From the NCBI GenBank assembly GCA_963695985.1, contig CAVOIC010000006.1, positions 106,580 through 170,579 on the forward strand: a stretch of 64,000 nt of DNA, in the 5' to 3' direction. This document shows positions 26,705 through 35,519 of this stretch, piece by piece (position 1 is the first letter of the stretch; each line of letters opens with the position of its first letter). This DNA is from DATBVX01 sp963695985. GTDB taxonomy: Bacteria > Pseudomonadota > Gammaproteobacteria > Steroidobacterales > Steroidobacteraceae. A program made the translations under genes and the position numbers. The notes below the pieces were generated by a model, which had not been told where the DNA came from, did not search any database, and was given only the letters and a program-made list of their open reading frames with translations.

Positions 26705-28260
26705 GATATGAGCTGAGACAGCAACTCGTCGACGATCTGAGGGCGGGTCGTGTCCGCCTCGATGACCTCGAACCCCTCCCGGGCTTCGATATGCTCGAGA
26801 TGCGCTTCCTGCCATTGCAGCACTTCGACGCCGGCTTCGGATGCGTCAGCCGCGGTTCGAGCGCGCTCCTTGAGCCGCGCCTCGAGCACATCACGCGGGG
26901 CGCGACAATGGATCAACTTCAACGGCTGCTCACGGCGCGCTGCCCACTCGCGCAAGTGCGCCCGATCCGAGCGTCGCAGGAAGGCGGCGTCGACGATCAC
27001 CGGGTAGCCGCCCGCCAGCACATCTTCCGCGCATTGCGTGAGGTGTTGGTAAACACTCGCACTCACGTCCGGCGCGTAGAGCCCTGCTTCGACGGCGGAG
27101 CCCGAACGAGCGCGCTCCTCGAGACCGGCCAGGCGCTTACGCTCGACATCCGAGCGCACGTGCACCGCGCCGAGCGCGAGCGCCAGCCGCTCTGCGAGCC
27201 ACGTCTTCCCCGAGCCCGATAGTCCCGACATCAGCACGAGGAGCGGTGCGGGGCGCTGTACCAGCAACCGGCGCGCGCAGTCGAGGTAGGTTGCGTGCTG
27301 CAGGAGCGCCACCTTTCGCGGCCGAGACTCCTTGGCGTTGAGCGCCTCGAGTGCAGTCACTTTGGCGCGCACCAGCGCAAGGTGGGCCTGGTATGCACCG
27401 AGCACACGACAGGCCTGATAGTCCCCGCTCTGCGCCAGATACCCGCCGAGAAACGCCTGTGCGTGCTGCGGGCAGCGGCGCGCGTCCAGATCCATCAACA
27501 GAAAAGCGATGTCCTGCGCGACATCGATCCAGCGAAACGCGGGCTCGAACTCGATGCAGTCGAAGGCCTGCAGGCGCCCGCCGTGGCGCACGATGTTGCG
27601 TGCGTGCAGATCACCGTGACATTCACGGATCCTTCCTTGCTGCCTGCGCACCGCCATCCACGGCACAGCCTGCGCCAGCCGCGCTGCGAACGCGGCTTCG
27701 AGTGCGCGCACTTCGTCGCCGGTATCGATTGACCCGGCAAGATGCGCACACTGCTCGAAGTTTTCGAGCGCGAGCGCACGGATCGAGTCGGGCTCGCCCC
27801 AGGTCTGCGAGCTGTCGGCAACGGGGAGCTGTGCGTGGATAGCAGCAAGATCGCGCCCGAATGCCTCGAGCTCCCTCGGCGTAATGTGCTGGGCCGCCAG
27901 GAGGCGATCGAGCTCTTCCTTGCGCGCGAACTGCCGCATGCGCACGGCGTGCTCGATGGCCTGGCCCTGCCCCCCCATCCGCGCCTGACCGTCCGAAGCC
28001 GTGATCTTGCACACCTCCAGGTACAGGTCGGTGGCAAAGCGCCGATTGAGTCGCAGCTCCTCGGCGCAGAAGAACGCGCGCTTTTCGGGCTCGCGCAGGT
28101 CCACGAAGGCGTAGTGCACGGGTCGTTTGATCTTGTAGGCGAACTCTCCCGTCAGCAGCACCCAGGACATGTGCGTCTCGACGAGTTGCACGCGGCCGAC
28201 GGGGTGCGGATACGCCTCCGCCTTGAGCAGCGAAGTAAGGTGCCTTGCAAGTCCCGCCAT
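26629..28260 (-). CDS. Two-domain kinase: aminoglycoside-phosphotransferase-like plus AAA/P-loop kinase
   Basis: This is a cytoplasmic protein of about 543 residues. The N-terminal two-thirds is a phosphotransferase-like fold with the catalytic-loop signature ECHGDLHARNIVRH and the metal-binding FDCIEFEPAFRWIDVAQDIA. The C-terminal third is a P-loop kinase with Walker A GLSGSGKTW and a later DAAFLRRSDR switch-like segment. This architecture, AAA-family kinase with an APH domain, is common in proteobacteria and often sits near universal stress genes; its substrate is unknown. I chose ATG 28260 because GGGAGAGG lies just upstream and the protein begins typically (MAGLARHLTSLLKAEAYPHP). It converges on the hybrid kinase with a 76-base overlap. 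Confidence 0.8.
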   Translation of the reverse strand: MAGLARHLTSLLKAEAYPHPVGRVQLVETHMSWVLLTGEFAYKIKRPVHYAFVDLREPEKRAFFCAEELRLNRRFATDLYLEVCKITASDGQARMGGQGQAIEHAVRMRQFARKEELDRLLAAQHITPRELEAFGRDLAAIHAQLPVADSSQTWGEPDSIRALALENFEQCAHLAGSIDTGDEVRALEAAFAARLAQAVPWMAVRRQQGRIRECHGDLHARNIVRHGGRLQAFDCIEFEPAFRWIDVAQDIAFLLMDLDARRCPQHAQAFLGGYLAQSGDYQACRVLGAYQAHLALVRAKVTALEALNAKESRPRKVALLQHATYLDCARRLLVQRPAPLLVLMSGLSGSGKTWLAERLALALGAVHVRSDVERKRLAGLEERARSGSAVEAGLYAPDVSASVYQHLTQCAEDVLAGGYPVIVDAAFLRRSDRAHLREWAARREQPLKLIHCRAPRDVLEARLKERARTAADASEAGVEVLQWQEAHLEHIEAREGFEVIEADTTRPQIVDELLSQLISQGATSVLSNVSSSSASTGLLVTRR

Positions 28261-28420
28261 GGATGCCTCTCCCGTGGGGGTAAATACCGTCAGGCGCCGG
28301 CAGATGCCCATAGTGACTTCTACGTGGTCTGAGTACCGGTCGGGGGATGTACGTATTGTCGCGGCCGCCCGTGAGCACCGATGCTTATCAGGGCGAAGCC
28401 GGTTTTGCGAGGCCGGGAGT

Positions 28421-28900
28421 ATGGGCGTACGTATACGAATCGTAGTGGCGGATCAGAGTGAAGCCCGTTTTTACGACCTCACCGGTCCGGACGGGCCGCT
28501 GGTAGTCGCGGGCCACCTCACGGATCCCAAGGCACGCTTGCATGATCGTGACCTGAAATCGAGCGCACCGGGCCGCGTGTTCGATCATGCGCCGCCCACG
28601 GCGGGACGTCGCGGCGGTGTGGCTCACCATGCCACCGGCAGTGAACACACCCCGCGCAAGCAGGAAGCCGAACATTTCGCGCGTGAAATTGCCCGTCAGC
28701 TCGACCAGGCGCGACAGGACCGATTTTTCGACCGCCTGGTCGTGGTCGCAGCACCGCAGTTCCTGGGGCTGCTGCGCGCCGAAATGTCGAAGCCGCTCCA
28801 CACCTGCGTGGCGGCGGAGGTTCCCAAGGACCTCGTGCACCAGGGCGAGAAGGTCCTGCGCGAACACCTGCCGCGCGACCTGTACGCCGAAGATGTCTGA
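28421..28900 (+). CDS. Host attachment protein family (BaeRF-like, eRF1-type fold)
   Basis: This 159-residue protein is of the host-attachment (Host_attach / baeRF) family. Features are an N-terminal strand IRIVVADQSEARFYDL, a variable middle (APGRVFDHAPPTAGRRGG), then the conserved core EAEHFAREIARQLDQAR, DRLVVVAAPQFLGLLRAEM and EVPKDLVHQGEKVLREHLP. Named for an Agrobacterium protein, the family is related to eRF1/Pelota domain 1-type folds, and its cellular role is not settled. It starts at ATG 28421 and ends eight bases inside or just before the next gene, depending on the fixJ start used. It lies in the stress island upstream of the second FixJ. Confidence 0.82.
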   Translation: MGVRIRIVVADQSEARFYDLTGPDGPLVVAGHLTDPKARLHDRDLKSSAPGRVFDHAPPTAGRRGGVAHHATGSEHTPRKQEAEHFAREIARQLDQARQDRFFDRLVVVAAPQFLGLLRAEMSKPLHTCVAAEVPKDLVHQGEKVLREHLPRDLYAEDV

Positions 28901-28904
28901 TTGC

Positions 28905-29594
28905 ATGTCCGAACCGCAGTCCCCAACAGTACCGATGCCTGCCGTACGGCGCGACGCGGTTCGAACCGTGGAGCGGGCGCCGATCGTCAGCGTGGTCGAT
29001 GATGATGAGGGCGTGCGTGGTGCGCTACGGCTGCTCTTGAAGTCCGTCGGGCTCATACCGATCACGCACCCGGACGCGATCGATTTCCTGGCCAGCTATG
29101 ATCCCGAGCAGCCGGGCTGTGCGCTGGTGGACGTGCGCATGCCCGGCATGAGCGGACTGGAGCTGCAGCACGAGCTCAATCTGCGCGGCGCCATCGTGCC
29201 CGTCATCTTCATCACCGGGCACGGCGATGTAGCCATGGCGGTCGAAGCGATGCAGCAGGGGGCGTTCGACTTCCTGCAGAAGCCATTCCGGGATCAGGAT
29301 CTGCTCGACCGCGTGCAACGCGCACTCGAGCGCGATCGCGACACCCGGGCCCAGTTGAGGCGTATCGACGTCATGCGCGAGCGAGTCGAGTCACTGACGC
29401 CGCGCGAGCGCGAAGTGTTCGACCTGGTGACGCACGGCAAGCCGAACAAGGTGATGGGTGCCGAGTTGGGCGTAAGCCAGCGCACGGTCGAGATGCACCG
29501 CGCGCGCGTTATGGAGAAGATGGGCGCTTCCTCCCTGGCACAGCTGGTGCGCATGCGGATGGAGATCGACCGCGCGCCGCCCCCGAGTCGTTGA
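28905..29594 (+). CDS. fixJ: FixJ-family response regulator (second pair)
   Basis: This is a response regulator of about 229 residues. A short N-terminal extension precedes the receiver domain (VSVVDDDEGVRGALRLLLKS; phosphoacceptor Asp in ALVDVRMPGMSGLEL; Lys in FLQKPFRDQDLLDR). The LuxR-type helix-turn-helix follows (LTPREREVFDLVTHGKPNK, SQRTVEMHRARVMEKMGAS). The start could be ATG 28893, overlapping the previous stop, or ATG 28905; neither has a clear ribosome-binding site. Its presumed partner is the FixL at 31049-32179, separated from it by the MBL-fold gene. It is paralogous to the regulator at 20245-20883. Confidence 0.88.
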   Translation: MSEPQSPTVPMPAVRRDAVRTVERAPIVSVVDDDEGVRGALRLLLKSVGLIPITHPDAIDFLASYDPEQPGCALVDVRMPGMSGLELQHELNLRGAIVPVIFITGHGDVAMAVEAMQQGAFDFLQKPFRDQDLLDRVQRALERDRDTRAQLRRIDVMRERVESLTPREREVFDLVTHGKPNKVMGAELGVSQRTVEMHRARVMEKMGASSLAQLVRMRMEIDRAPPPSR

Positions 29595-29620
29595 GCCGCG
29601 GGGCGGGTAATCTCGCGACA

Positions 29621-30997
29621 ATGCAACTCACGCTCTGCGGCGCCGCCGGGCAGGTGACCGGCTCGTGCAATTATTTCGAGACCGGATCGAGCCGCTTTCT
29701 CGTCGACTGCGGCATGTTCCAGGGCAACCGCGAGACCCGGGCGCAGAACTACGCGGCTTTCCCCTTCGATCCGCGGCATCTCGAGTTCGTCATCCTCACG
29801 CATGCGCACGTCGATCACAGCGGCCTGCTGCCGCGGCTGCGCGCCGAGGGCTTTCGCGGGCCGATCTATACCACTAGCGCCACGCGCGATCTGTTGGCGG
29901 TACTGCTGCCCGACAGCGCCTACCTGCAGCAGATGGAGACCGTGCGCGCGGCGCGTCACGGGGGCGATTTCAAGGCGGTGTACAGCATGGAGGATGCGCG
30001 CGCGGTCCTCGGGCAGGTGCGACCGCTCGCGTATGAGGCGAGGCTCACGCCCGCGAACGGCGTCGAGGTCCAGTTGCGCGATGCCGGCCATATCCTGGGC
30101 TCTGCGATCGTCGAGTTGTGGCTCAGCGAGTCCGGTCGCACACGCAAGGTCGTGGTGTCGGGCGACCTCGGCCAGCCGGGCCGCCCGATCGTGCGCGATC
30201 CGGCCTTCATCACCGCGGCCGATGTGCTGCTCCTCGAGTCGACGTATGGCAACCGGGATCATAAGCCGCTGGCCGAAACGCTGGATGAGCTGGTCGCAGT
30301 GCTCGACCGGGCGCTCAGCACCGGCGGCATCGTACTGGTCCCGGCCTTCGCCGTCGGACGCACGCAGGAATTCCTCTACTACCTCAACCGCCTGAGCCGC
30401 GAAGGCCGCATTCGCGGGCCCACGGTCTTCGTCGATTCGCCGATGGCGACGGAGGTCACCGCGATCACCGCCCGTCATTTCGAATTGTTCGATGATGAGG
30501 CGCGCCGGCTCGCCGTCGAAACGCGGCCGGTGCCAACCTCGCTGCGCGTACACCACACGGCGAGCGTGCAGGAATCGATGGCGCTCAATCGCATCGCCGG
30601 TGGCGCAGTGATCGTTGCGGCGAGCGGCATGTGCGATGGAGGCCGCATCCGTCATCACCTGCGACATCGCCTGCCGAATCCGCACACCACCGTCCTCTTC
30701 ATCGGCTTCCAGGCGGCGGGGACGTTGGGGCGCAGGCTCGTGGACGGCGCCACGACGGTGCGGATCTTCGGCGAGGAGATTCCGGTGCGGGCGCAGATCG
30801 CGACGCTGGGCGGATTCTCGGCCCACGCCGATCAGTCCGCGCTCCTGGAGTGGCTGGGGCACTTGCGCAAGCCGCCCGAGCAACTGCTCCTGGTTCATGG
30901 CGAGGCGGACACTGCCCGGGCGTTCGCCGAGCGCATCGGAGAGCGTTTGGGCTGGCGGGCACAGGTTCCCGTTCAAGGACAGCAGCTACGGCTCTGA
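29621..30997 (+). CDS. MBL-fold metallohydrolase of the RNA-processing (beta-CASP, CPSF-like) family
   Basis: This 458-residue metallo-beta-lactamase-fold protein has a beta-CASP domain. The metal-binding motif THAHVDHSG is near residue 55, the first accessory His in GHILGSA near residue 157, Asp in VSGDLG near residue 177, and the beta-CASP landmarks FAVGRTQEFLYYL and SGMCDGGRIRHHL. The final RMMBL-type motif GGFSAHADQ follows near residue 400. Members are RNA exonucleases/endonucleases (CPSF73, YSH1-like). In bacteria this short form often sits in anaerobic or stress gene clusters with Usp proteins. It lies between the fixJ and fixL of the second pair, with 26 bases to the former and about 50 to the latter, so co-transcription is likely. 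Confidence 0.92.
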   Translation: MQLTLCGAAGQVTGSCNYFETGSSRFLVDCGMFQGNRETRAQNYAAFPFDPRHLEFVILTHAHVDHSGLLPRLRAEGFRGPIYTTSATRDLLAVLLPDSAYLQQMETVRAARHGGDFKAVYSMEDARAVLGQVRPLAYEARLTPANGVEVQLRDAGHILGSAIVELWLSESGRTRKVVVSGDLGQPGRPIVRDPAFITAADVLLLESTYGNRDHKPLAETLDELVAVLDRALSTGGIVLVPAFAVGRTQEFLYYLNRLSREGRIRGPTVFVDSPMATEVTAITARHFELFDDEARRLAVETRPVPTSLRVHHTASVQESMALNRIAGGAVIVAASGMCDGGRIRHHLRHRLPNPHTTVLFIGFQAAGTLGRRLVDGATTVRIFGEEIPVRAQIATLGGFSAHADQSALLEWLGHLRKPPEQLLLVHGEADTARAFAERIGERLGWRAQVPVQGQQLRL

Positions 30998-31048
30998 CGT
31001 GAGCCCTAGCGGTTATCCCGAGTGTCAGTGCCGACTGCGCCGTGATAC

Positions 31049-32179
31049 TTGAACGGGACCGTGCCCTCCTCGCTACAACTCCAGGCGCTGCTCGACGCCG
31101 CAGTGGACGGGATCATCGTCATCGATCACCGCGGCTGCATCGACGTCTTTAATCGCTCCGCCGAGCGTCTGTTCGGCTACGCGGCCGAGGAAGTGCTGGG
31201 CCGTAATGTCAGCGTTCTCATGACCGATGCAGACCGGGCCAACCACGACGCCCACATCCAGCGTTATCTCACGACGCGCCAGGCCCATGTCATCGGCATC
31301 GGCCGCGAGGTCCAGGCCCGGCGCAAGGACGGGAGCGTCTTCCCGGCGTTCCTCTCGATCGGCCTGAGCCCGAATGGCGGGCAACCACACTTCGTCGGCT
31401 TCATCCACGACATCACGGATCGACGACAGGCGGAGGACAGTGCGCGGCAGATCCAGGAGCGGATGACCCACATCTCGCGCCTCGCGACACTGGGAGAGAT
31501 GGCGACCGGCATCGCGCACGAGCTCAACCAGCCGCTCTCGGCGATCACCACGTATGCGCACGCGGGTCAGCGCATGCTCACGGCCCCCGAGCCTGACATA
31601 GCCGACCTCAGCGAGGCGCTGGAGCAGATCGCTGCGCAGGGTCTGCGCGCGGGTGAAATCATCCGGCGCCTGCGCAGCCTGGTGCGTGAGCGACCGACGC
31701 TGCACGAGGTCGCGAACATCAACGAAGTCATCTACGAGTTCAGGGCGTTCACGCGGCGCGTCGATACGCGGCTCAACGAGATCGAACTGAGACTGGAGCT
31801 CACGCCGCAGCCACTTCTGGTCAGCATCGATCGCGCCCAGATCCAGCACGTGCTGCTCAACCTGATCCTCAACGCCATCGACGCGCTGCAGGATGTTTCA
31901 CCGGAGGACCGCTCGATCCTGATCGCCACCTGCGACCTAAGCACGCGCGATGTCGAGGTTGCAGTATGCGACTCCGGCCCGGGAGTGACGCCCGCCATCA
32001 TGGGCCGCCTGTTCCACCCTTTCTGCACGACCAAGCCAACAGGCACCGGCCTGGGCCTGGCCGTCAGTCGCACTATCGTCAAGGCCCACGACGGTGAGCT
32101 GAATTACCGGCCCAATGTCCCAGCGGGTGCTTGCTTCGCCTTCCAGCTCCCGCGCGTGGACTCCATACCGCGTCCGTGA
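31049..32179 (+). CDS. fixL: FixL-like haem-PAS oxygen sensor histidine kinase (second pair)
   Basis: This is an intact soluble sensor kinase of about 376 residues. The PAS domain (10-125) has the FixL haem-pocket pattern ANHDAHIQRYLTTRQAHVIG then IGREV. His66, Arg72, His80 and Arg86 correspond to proximal His200, Arg206, His214 and distal Arg220 of Bradyrhizobium FixL. The kinase core has GIAHELNQPLSAITTYAHAG (phospho-His157), LNLILNAIDAL, DSGPGVTPAIMG and TGTGLGLAVSRTIVKAH. The frame opens with TTG 31049; a GTG at 31061 is an alternative start. It is closely related to the frameshifted kinase at 20880-22024. No membrane anchor is visible, so it is a cytoplasmic oxygen sensor, presumably for the FixJ at 28905-29594. 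Confidence 0.88.
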   Translation: MNGTVPSSLQLQALLDAAVDGIIVIDHRGCIDVFNRSAERLFGYAAEEVLGRNVSVLMTDADRANHDAHIQRYLTTRQAHVIGIGREVQARRKDGSVFPAFLSIGLSPNGGQPHFVGFIHDITDRRQAEDSARQIQERMTHISRLATLGEMATGIAHELNQPLSAITTYAHAGQRMLTAPEPDIADLSEALEQIAAQGLRAGEIIRRLRSLVRERPTLHEVANINEVIYEFRAFTRRVDTRLNEIELRLELTPQPLLVSIDRAQIQHVLLNLILNAIDALQDVSPEDRSILIATCDLSTRDVEVAVCDSGPGVTPAIMGRLFHPFCTTKPTGTGLGLAVSRTIVKAHDGELNYRPNVPAGACFAFQLPRVDSIPRP

Positions 32180-32223
32180 GGATGGTTCAGAGCCGCGGCC
32201 CTTGATGCTCGAGGCGCGAGCCT

Positions 32224-32931
32224 TCAGTGATCGCGCTTGCGGCTCGATGCCAGATCCGGGCTGAGGCGCGACAGATAGTCCGCGACGCCCTGCCGCTCTT
32301 CGAGAGAGAGGCTGCCAATCCGCTGCACATGGTCAGCATCCATGCCCGGCCGCTCACCGGCCGCCGTCTCCCCAAGTTGACGCATCAGATAAATATAGTA
32401 CTGGCCGGCCAGGCGCGGGCGCATCCGGCGCAGCTCACCCTGCCCGAGCGGCCCGTGACAGCCCTCGCACTTGAGGAAGTAGACATTCGCCCCGCGCTGC
32501 AGTGCCTTGCCGTCACCCGTGCCACCTTCGAGTGGCGGCCAACGCTGCAAGCTCTCGGCGTAGGCGGAGACGTCGAGCAGGTCCTGTGCTCCTTCCAGAT
32601 GATGGTGCGAGGCAAAGTTCTGCATGCGCTCATCCCAGCGGCGATCGTGGCGGAAGTCGACGAGCTGCTTGACGAGCACCGAGACGTGCTGGCCGGCAAT
32701 CGCCGGCACGCTCCCGTCCCGGGCACCAAGCCCGTCGGCCCCGTGGCACGCGGCGCAAGTGTCGAAGAGCTGCGCGCCATGCTTGAGGTCCGGCTCGAGC
32801 GCGAGCGCAGCACGGAACTCGCTGATCGCCGCAGCGGTATCCGCGGCGAAAGTCGGCGACTGGACTGGAATAGTGGTCGCGCCCAGCGCGAACACAGATG
32901 CGGCAAGGATCACCACCGTCATTCGAGTCAC
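32224..32931 (-). CDS. Di-haem cytochrome c (c4-like)
   Basis: This is an exported protein of about 235 residues with two class-I cytochrome c domains. The signal peptide covers about 1-30 (MTVVILAASVFALGATTIPV, then PTFAAD). Haem sites are CAACH (about residue 60) and CEGCH (about residue 152), each with a downstream methionine candidate. I selected GTG 32931 because AGGGGCGG lies six bases upstream; an ATG four codons later is too far from it. Two-domain cytochromes of this kind shuttle electrons to terminal oxidases or other periplasmic reductases. It lies convergent to the second fixL and fits a low-oxygen respiration role. Confidence 0.85.
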   Translation of the reverse strand: MTRMTVVILAASVFALGATTIPVQSPTFAADTAAAISEFRAALALEPDLKHGAQLFDTCAACHGADGLGARDGSVPAIAGQHVSVLVKQLVDFRHDRRWDERMQNFASHHHLEGAQDLLDVSAYAESLQRWPPLEGGTGDGKALQRGANVYFLKCEGCHGPLGQGELRRMRPRLAGQYYIYLMRQLGETAAGERPGMDADHVQRIGSLSLEERQGVADYLSRLSPDLASSRKRDH

Positions 32932-33062
32932 GTTCCGCCCCTTTTTTTGCAGTCCAGTCCGGCAGGGTCGATGATTCAATACGCCGCGTGAGCCGCTATC
33001 CTACCTCCGGCGTGCCATACACTGCATGAGCCTCGCACGCCGGTACGTCAAGGAGCCAGCCC

Positions 33063-33527
33063 ATGGACCGCCCGCCACTTCCACCTTTCACCCAGGAAAC
33101 TGCCACGCAGAAAGTGCGTATGGCGGAGGACGCCTGGAACACGCGCGATCCGGCGCGCGTCGTGCTCGCGTATACGGCCGACAGCCGCTGGCGTAACCGC
33201 AGCGAATTCCTGCAGGGACGCGCGGAGATCGAAGCCTTCCTCAAGCGCAAGTGGCAGCGCGAGCTCGATTACCGCCTGATCAAGGAGATCTGGGCCTGGC
33301 GCGAGAACCGTATCGCCGTACGCTTCGCCTACGAGTGGCACGACGACAGCGGTAGCTGGTTCCGCAGCTATGGCAACGAGAACTGGGAGTTCGACGAGCA
33401 TGGCTTGATGCGCCGGCGCATCGCCAGCATCAACGACCTGCCGATCAAGGAGAGCGAGCGCAAGTATCACTGGCCGCTCGGCCGGCGCCCGGACGATCAC
33501 CCCTCGCTGAGCGACCTGGGGCTCTGA
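33063..33527 (+). CDS. DUF1348 / NTF2-like protein
   Basis: This 154-residue protein is of the DUF1348 family, a branch of the NTF2-like fold. Visible conserved blocks are KVRMAEDAWNTRDPARVVLA, YTADSRWRNRSEFLQGRAEI, FAYEWHDDSGSWFRSYGNE and the C-terminal INDLPIKESERKYHWPLGRR. It is full length for the family. The function is unknown; no catalytic residues can be assigned. A ribosome-binding site (AAGGAGCC) lies upstream of ATG 33063. It is 16 bases upstream of the glucose-6-phosphate dehydrogenase gene and probably co-transcribed with it. Confidence 0.9.
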   Translation: MDRPPLPPFTQETATQKVRMAEDAWNTRDPARVVLAYTADSRWRNRSEFLQGRAEIEAFLKRKWQRELDYRLIKEIWAWRENRIAVRFAYEWHDDSGSWFRSYGNENWEFDEHGLMRRRIASINDLPIKESERKYHWPLGRRPDDHPSLSDLGL

Positions 33528-33543
33528 GCGCAAGAGCACGCGC

Positions 33544-34938
33544 ATGCAGGACTCCGAAGCGGACGCCTTGGTGATCTTCGGCATTACCGGCGACCTCTCT
33601 TATAAGAAGATTATCCCGGCGGTCGAAAGCCTGGTCCGGCGCGGCCGGCTGAAGGGGCCCTTGATCGGCGTCGCGCGCGAAGCGTGGACCAAGGAGCGGT
33701 TGGAAGAGCGGATGGCGGCGAGCCTGCGCGAGCACGGTGGCGGCGTTGACGAGTCAGCGTTCGGGGCGCTCTGCAGACAACTGCGTTACGTGACGGGCGA
33801 TTACCGCGATGCGGGCACGTTCCGCAGGCTCAAGGACGCTCTGGGCGCAGCCCGTGCTCCCCTGCACTACCTGGCAATTCCTCCCAGCCTCTTCGGCGAT
33901 GTCGTGACGCAACTCGGTGCCTCGGGCGCCGCGCGCGGCGCGCGGGTCGTGGTGGAGAAGCCTCTCGGTCGCGATCTCAGGTCCGCGCAAGCGCTCAGCC
34001 GCACGCTCGCGCAAGTGTTCGATGAGTCGCGGATCTTCCGCATCGATCATTTTCTCGGTAAGGAGCCGGTGCAGAACCTGCTCTATTTCCGTTTCGCCAA
34101 TGCCTTCCTCGAGCCGCTGTGGAATCGCGAGTACGTCGCGAGCGTGCAGCTCACCATGGCGGAGTCCTTCGGCGTCGAAGGTCGCGGCCGGTTGTACGAG
34201 GAGTTGGGGGCGATCCGCGATGTCGTGCAGAACCATCTGCTGCAGGTCGTGAGCCTGCTCGCGATGGAAGCGCCGGCGAACTACACGAGCGACGCGTTGC
34301 GCGATGAGAAGGTCAAGGTGCTCGAGGCCGTGCAGCCGCTCGCGCCCGGCGATGTCGTGCGCGGCCAGTACGCAGGTTATCGCGAGGAGCCGGACGTGGC
34401 CGCCGACTCCCGTGTCGAGACCTACGCTGCGGTCAAGCTCGACATCGATTCGCCGCGCTGGAGCGGCGTGCCGTTCCTAGTCCGCGCCGGCAAGCGCATG
34501 GCGGTGACGGCGACGGAGGTCATGGTGCGACTGCGCGTCCCGTTACACCCTCTCTTCGACGTGACCCCAGAACCTCCCAACTACGCGCGCTTCCGACTGG
34601 GGCCCGATCGGGTGTCGATCGGACTCGGCGTGCGCACCAAGGAACCGGGTGAGGAAATGCGTGGCCGCTCCGACGAGCTGCTGATGTGTGACGAGGCGGC
34701 AGGCGCGATTTCAGCCTACGAGCGGCTGATCGGCGATGCACTGCGCGGCGATCCGGCTCTGTTCGCGCGCCAGGATTCGATCGAGGCAGCGTGGCGGATC
34801 GTTGATGGCGTCATCGCGGAGCAGTCCACGGCCCCGCTGCCGTATGCAGTGGGAAGTTGGGGACCGTCGGCGGCCGAGGCGCTCGCCGACGATGTCGGAG
34901 GCTGGCATAGCCCGGCGGCGGTAGCGGAGTGTCGTTGA
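33544..34938 (+). CDS. zwf: Glucose-6-phosphate dehydrogenase
   Basis: This 464-residue NAD(P)-dependent glucose-6-phosphate dehydrogenase converts glucose-6-phosphate to 6-phosphogluconolactone in the cytoplasm. The nucleotide-binding loop is FGITGDLSYKKI near the N-terminus (the usual form is GASGDLAxRK). The active-site signature RIDHFLGKEPVQNL lies near residue 167, with EKPLGRD and GAIRDVVQNHLLQ also present. The C-terminal domain is complete with PFLVRAGKRMA and VDGVIAEQ. The TGDL variant is common in a secondary zwf type found outside the main hexose operon. Its place next to DUF1348 and a stress island suggests a role in NADPH supply under stress rather than in a glucose operon. Confidence 0.92.
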   Translation: MQDSEADALVIFGITGDLSYKKIIPAVESLVRRGRLKGPLIGVAREAWTKERLEERMAASLREHGGGVDESAFGALCRQLRYVTGDYRDAGTFRRLKDALGAARAPLHYLAIPPSLFGDVVTQLGASGAARGARVVVEKPLGRDLRSAQALSRTLAQVFDESRIFRIDHFLGKEPVQNLLYFRFANAFLEPLWNREYVASVQLTMAESFGVEGRGRLYEELGAIRDVVQNHLLQVVSLLAMEAPANYTSDALRDEKVKVLEAVQPLAPGDVVRGQYAGYREEPDVAADSRVETYAAVKLDIDSPRWSGVPFLVRAGKRMAVTATEVMVRLRVPLHPLFDVTPEPPNYARFRLGPDRVSIGLGVRTKEPGEEMRGRSDELLMCDEAAGAISAYERLIGDALRGDPALFARQDSIEAAWRIVDGVIAEQSTAPLPYAVGSWGPSAAEALADDVGGWHSPAAVAECR

Positions 34939-35089
34939 CGCGGCGGAGCGTTGGCCTCGGCAATGCTCGGATGTGCGCAACGGCTTGCAGTGGTCAACCA
35001 ACACCTGACAGAAGCGCGCATCCGTCACATGCGCCTTGGGGTGAGGGCGATGGTGTAGGCTACTTCTCGGACCGAACCGGGAGGGCGCC

Positions 35090-35470
35090 ATGTCGGACAA
35101 GACGGCGTTCCAGCATCACCGCTGGAGCGATATTCCAGAAGAACCCCTGAAGGGCACGATCACCCGTCGCATGATTACGGGCGAGCGGATGATGATTGCG
35201 CAAATCTTCCTCGCAGAAGCCGATTTCGTGCCTCAACATGCGCATCACAACGAGCAGCTGAGCTACGTCATCAGCGGTTCTCTGCGGTTCCTGTTGGGCG
35301 CAAGCGGCGAGCATGAGGTTGTCGTGCGTGCAGGTGAGGTGCTGGTCATTCCTTCGAACCTGCCTCACTCGGCCCTCGCGCTCGAAGATACGCTCGAGGT
35401 CGATGTTTTCTGCCCGCCGCGCGAGGACTGGCTGAACAAGACGGACGATTATCTGCGCAGGAAGTCCTGA
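35090..35470 (+). CDS. Cupin-domain protein
   Basis: This 126-residue single-domain cupin has the metal-binding motif 1 as VPQHAHHNEQLSYVISGSLRF (positions about 48-68) and motif 2 as PSNLPHSALALED. Histidines and the glutamate of motif 1 are present, so it can bind a metal. The start ATG 35090 is preceded by GGGAGGGCGCC. The function is unknown; similar small cupins are dioxygenase-like, isomerase-like or regulatory. It is the last + gene before a strong hairpin at 35475-35506 and a convergent large cytochrome gene. Confidence 0.88.
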   Translation: MSDKTAFQHHRWSDIPEEPLKGTITRRMITGERMMIAQIFLAEADFVPQHAHHNEQLSYVISGSLRFLLGASGEHEVVVRAGEVLVIPSNLPHSALALEDTLEVDVFCPPREDWLNKTDDYLRRKS

Positions 35471-35474
35471 CGCC

Positions 35475-35506
35475 GCGCCCGCTGCGCCGATTGGCGCAGC
35501 GGGCGC
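35475..35506. terminator. Strong hairpin between convergent genes
   Basis: GCGCCCGCTGCGCC-GATT-GGCGCAGCGGGCGC is a perfect 14-bp stem with a 4-base loop. It begins five bases after the cupin stop and ends 13 bases before the stop of the convergent cytochrome gene. It probably acts as a bidirectional terminator, although no T-run follows on the + strand. Confidence 0.65.
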
Positions 35507-35519
35507 CTGGCTTCTCCCG

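Noticed and set aside
29294..30976. Long open frame (560 codons) on - opposite fixJ and the MBL-fold gene
   Set aside because: It spans two real genes on the other strand and shows no family motif.
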